A stretch of DNA of 64,000 nucleotides from Anniella stebbinsi (taxonomy: Eukaryota > Chordata > Lepidosauria > Squamata > Anniellidae): the NCBI GenBank assembly GCA_029215795.1, contig JARDYH010000004.1:218110017-218174016 (forward strand), read 5' to 3'. The notes beneath the pieces were generated by a model that was not told where the DNA came from, made no database searches, and worked only from the letters and a program-made list of their open reading frames with translations. The translations under genes were made by a program, and so were the position numbers. Every line of letters starts with the position of its first letter. Position 1 is the stretch's first letter. Below are positions 62,615 through 64,000 of the stretch, one piece after another.

Positions 62615-64000
62615 CTGGGACTGGGTTTGAACATGAGAAATCTGTGTTGGCTCATTGAGATTATTCCTTGGTTCTGTGGCTGATCCCTGATAGGATTCAA
62701 ATTCTCACTCTTCCCTGCTTTCCTCTCCCTTGATATTTTCACCGCTGACCCAGAGGTAACAGGAGTGTAGGGGACTTTATTGGGAAAGTAATTAAAGTGC
62801 CATCAATACCCATTATGCTGTTGCACTCTTGGGACGTTAATTTTGGAGGACCTGCAGGCTTTCATAATGTGATAAATGCTCTGAGTAGTGCAGGGCATCC
62901 AACAATCATTATTCTTCATTGATAAAACCTTTGCCACTGCCAGTTGAAACCTTAGGACCTTTTTGGAAATGTCATCTCCAGGGAGCACTTCATCATTAGG
63001 CAATTTTTTTTTTGTCGCAGAAGCCCTTTTAGCATACTGAACTAGCATTGTGAATGGGTTAAGAAAGCAATCTGTGAAGCTGAAAGGCCCCAGTTCAACT
63101 CTCACCTCCACCACTACAGTTTCACACTAGTTACTCTGGTTCGGTATAGATGTAATGGTGAAACCATGGTTTCCTGTTACGCAAACAGGCCTGCACAAGC
63201 AATGGGTTTGTAAGCAGCCCCTCCCTTCTTCTTCTATTTTGCACTCAAGAGGAGATTGGAAGTAGTTGATAAAATGTTTAAACTTTTAAATTTTGTTCCC
63301 GATGGCATCTGAACCTGTAGGTTGTTTAAAGTACTGTATGCCTAGTGAGAACAAGCTAGGATCAAACTGTGATTTCAAATCTTGGCTTGTTTTCAAGCCA
63401 TAGTTTAAACACACCACAATTCCCAGGGCGAAGAGCTGTGCTTAGTTTAAAATTAAAGCAGAAATTCCCAGTCTTATTCTCTGAAGTGTACAAGAGGAGG
63501 AGAAGGGACAGTGGAGCATGCAATCCTGGTTTATGCAGGCTCATTCACATAGTGTGAAACCAGGAAGTCTGAATGAAGCCTCTCTCTCAGCTTTTGACAT
63601 TCTACCATTAAATGGCCTTTTTGAGCTATTGCACTGGTATGCCACAAAACTTGTGGATGGTTGCAGAGGCACATAACTGGAACGCTGTGGGTTGGAAGAT
63701 GATATGTGCAGGAACTCCCAATGTCAAAGTGATCATGTGAGGAGGTTTTAGGTGCTTGCTGTTGTGATTCCAAGCCCTCCCACCAAGATATGAGACAATG
63801 AAAAGCTCTGCTGTGCAATCTACAAAAAGCTTTATTCAGTAAATAGACACCTCTTCACAGATGAATGGAGTGTGAATGCTAGGAGCTATCCTCTAAGCTT
63901 AATTAGTCTAACAAAGCAAGGCAGTTGCCTATGAATTCAATGGATGGTTTCCTGCTGTGCCCAACAGGCTTTTACCAAACCCCTCCTTCAGAGAGGGTCT
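62615..64000. other. No recognised gene
   Basis: Minus-strand frames at 62803-63114 (103 codons) and 63531-63818 (95 codons) show no domain I can name; the first carries a tRNA-SINE-like segment at 63050-63110 at its start. Words such as gaaaccatggtttcctgtta and tgtgaaaccaggaagtctga (63160-63570) hint at another foldback element. No further assignment. Confidence 0.35.

Noticed and set aside
62803..63114. Possible PIF/Harbinger transposase fragment
   Set aside because: I tried to align the peptide with Harbinger transposase blocks and found no convincing motif; no DDE residues could be placed.

Overview
This window looks like nuclear, non-coding DNA of a squamate reptile (lizard or snake). 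The argument is from the repeats. Retroelement relics of CR1, L2, L1 and a Penelope-like lineage lie side by side with a further YADD-type LINE, several tRNA-derived SINE types, and many short palindromic DNA transposons. Base composition is moderate and there are many microsatellites. I found no host protein-coding exon, no structural RNA gene and no bacterial or organellar feature. The only convincing coding homology belongs to retrotransposon reverse transcriptases, and every copy is truncated, frameshifted or internally deleted.

Layout. 0-10 kb: a CR1 3' end, a decayed L2 reverse-transcriptase stretch, foldback elements, a 36-38 bp-arm hairpin near 8.55 kb, and the first copy of a 318-bp palindromic family. 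10-17 kb: a frameshifted YADD LINE on the minus strand (10.9-12.66 kb), then two minus-strand L2 3' ends. The first L2 is split by a 318-bp palindrome. The second is split by a TATCTACAC-type palindrome that is itself split by a hAT-like element with a perfect 8-bp target duplication. 17-35 kb: CR1 3' ends, SINEs, hAT-like and palindromic MITEs, an LTR-like block, and a GC-richer stretch (32.8-34.2 kb) with no recognised content. 35-45 kb: a 39-bp minisatellite beside a hammerhead-like motif, a 1.7-kb CR1 split by a foldback MITE, an L1 ORF2 remnant, and a 504-bp foldback with GGCTGAATTC ends. 45-55 kb: foldbacks, a Penelope-like reverse-transcriptase remnant, SINEs, and an inverted pair of LINE-tail fragments. 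55-64 kb: an L2 copy with a 493-codon open frame that lacks the PQG block of its reverse transcriptase, a CR1 split by a 318-bp palindrome with a perfect 10-bp target duplication, and sequence I could not assign.

No gene network can be described. What can be read is an insertion history: L2 and CR1 copies came first, and several classes of short inverted-repeat DNA elements landed in them later. The most interesting material is the 318-bp family (seven copies), which is built as a palindrome within a palindrome and whose two ends match each other within a copy better than they match other copies.
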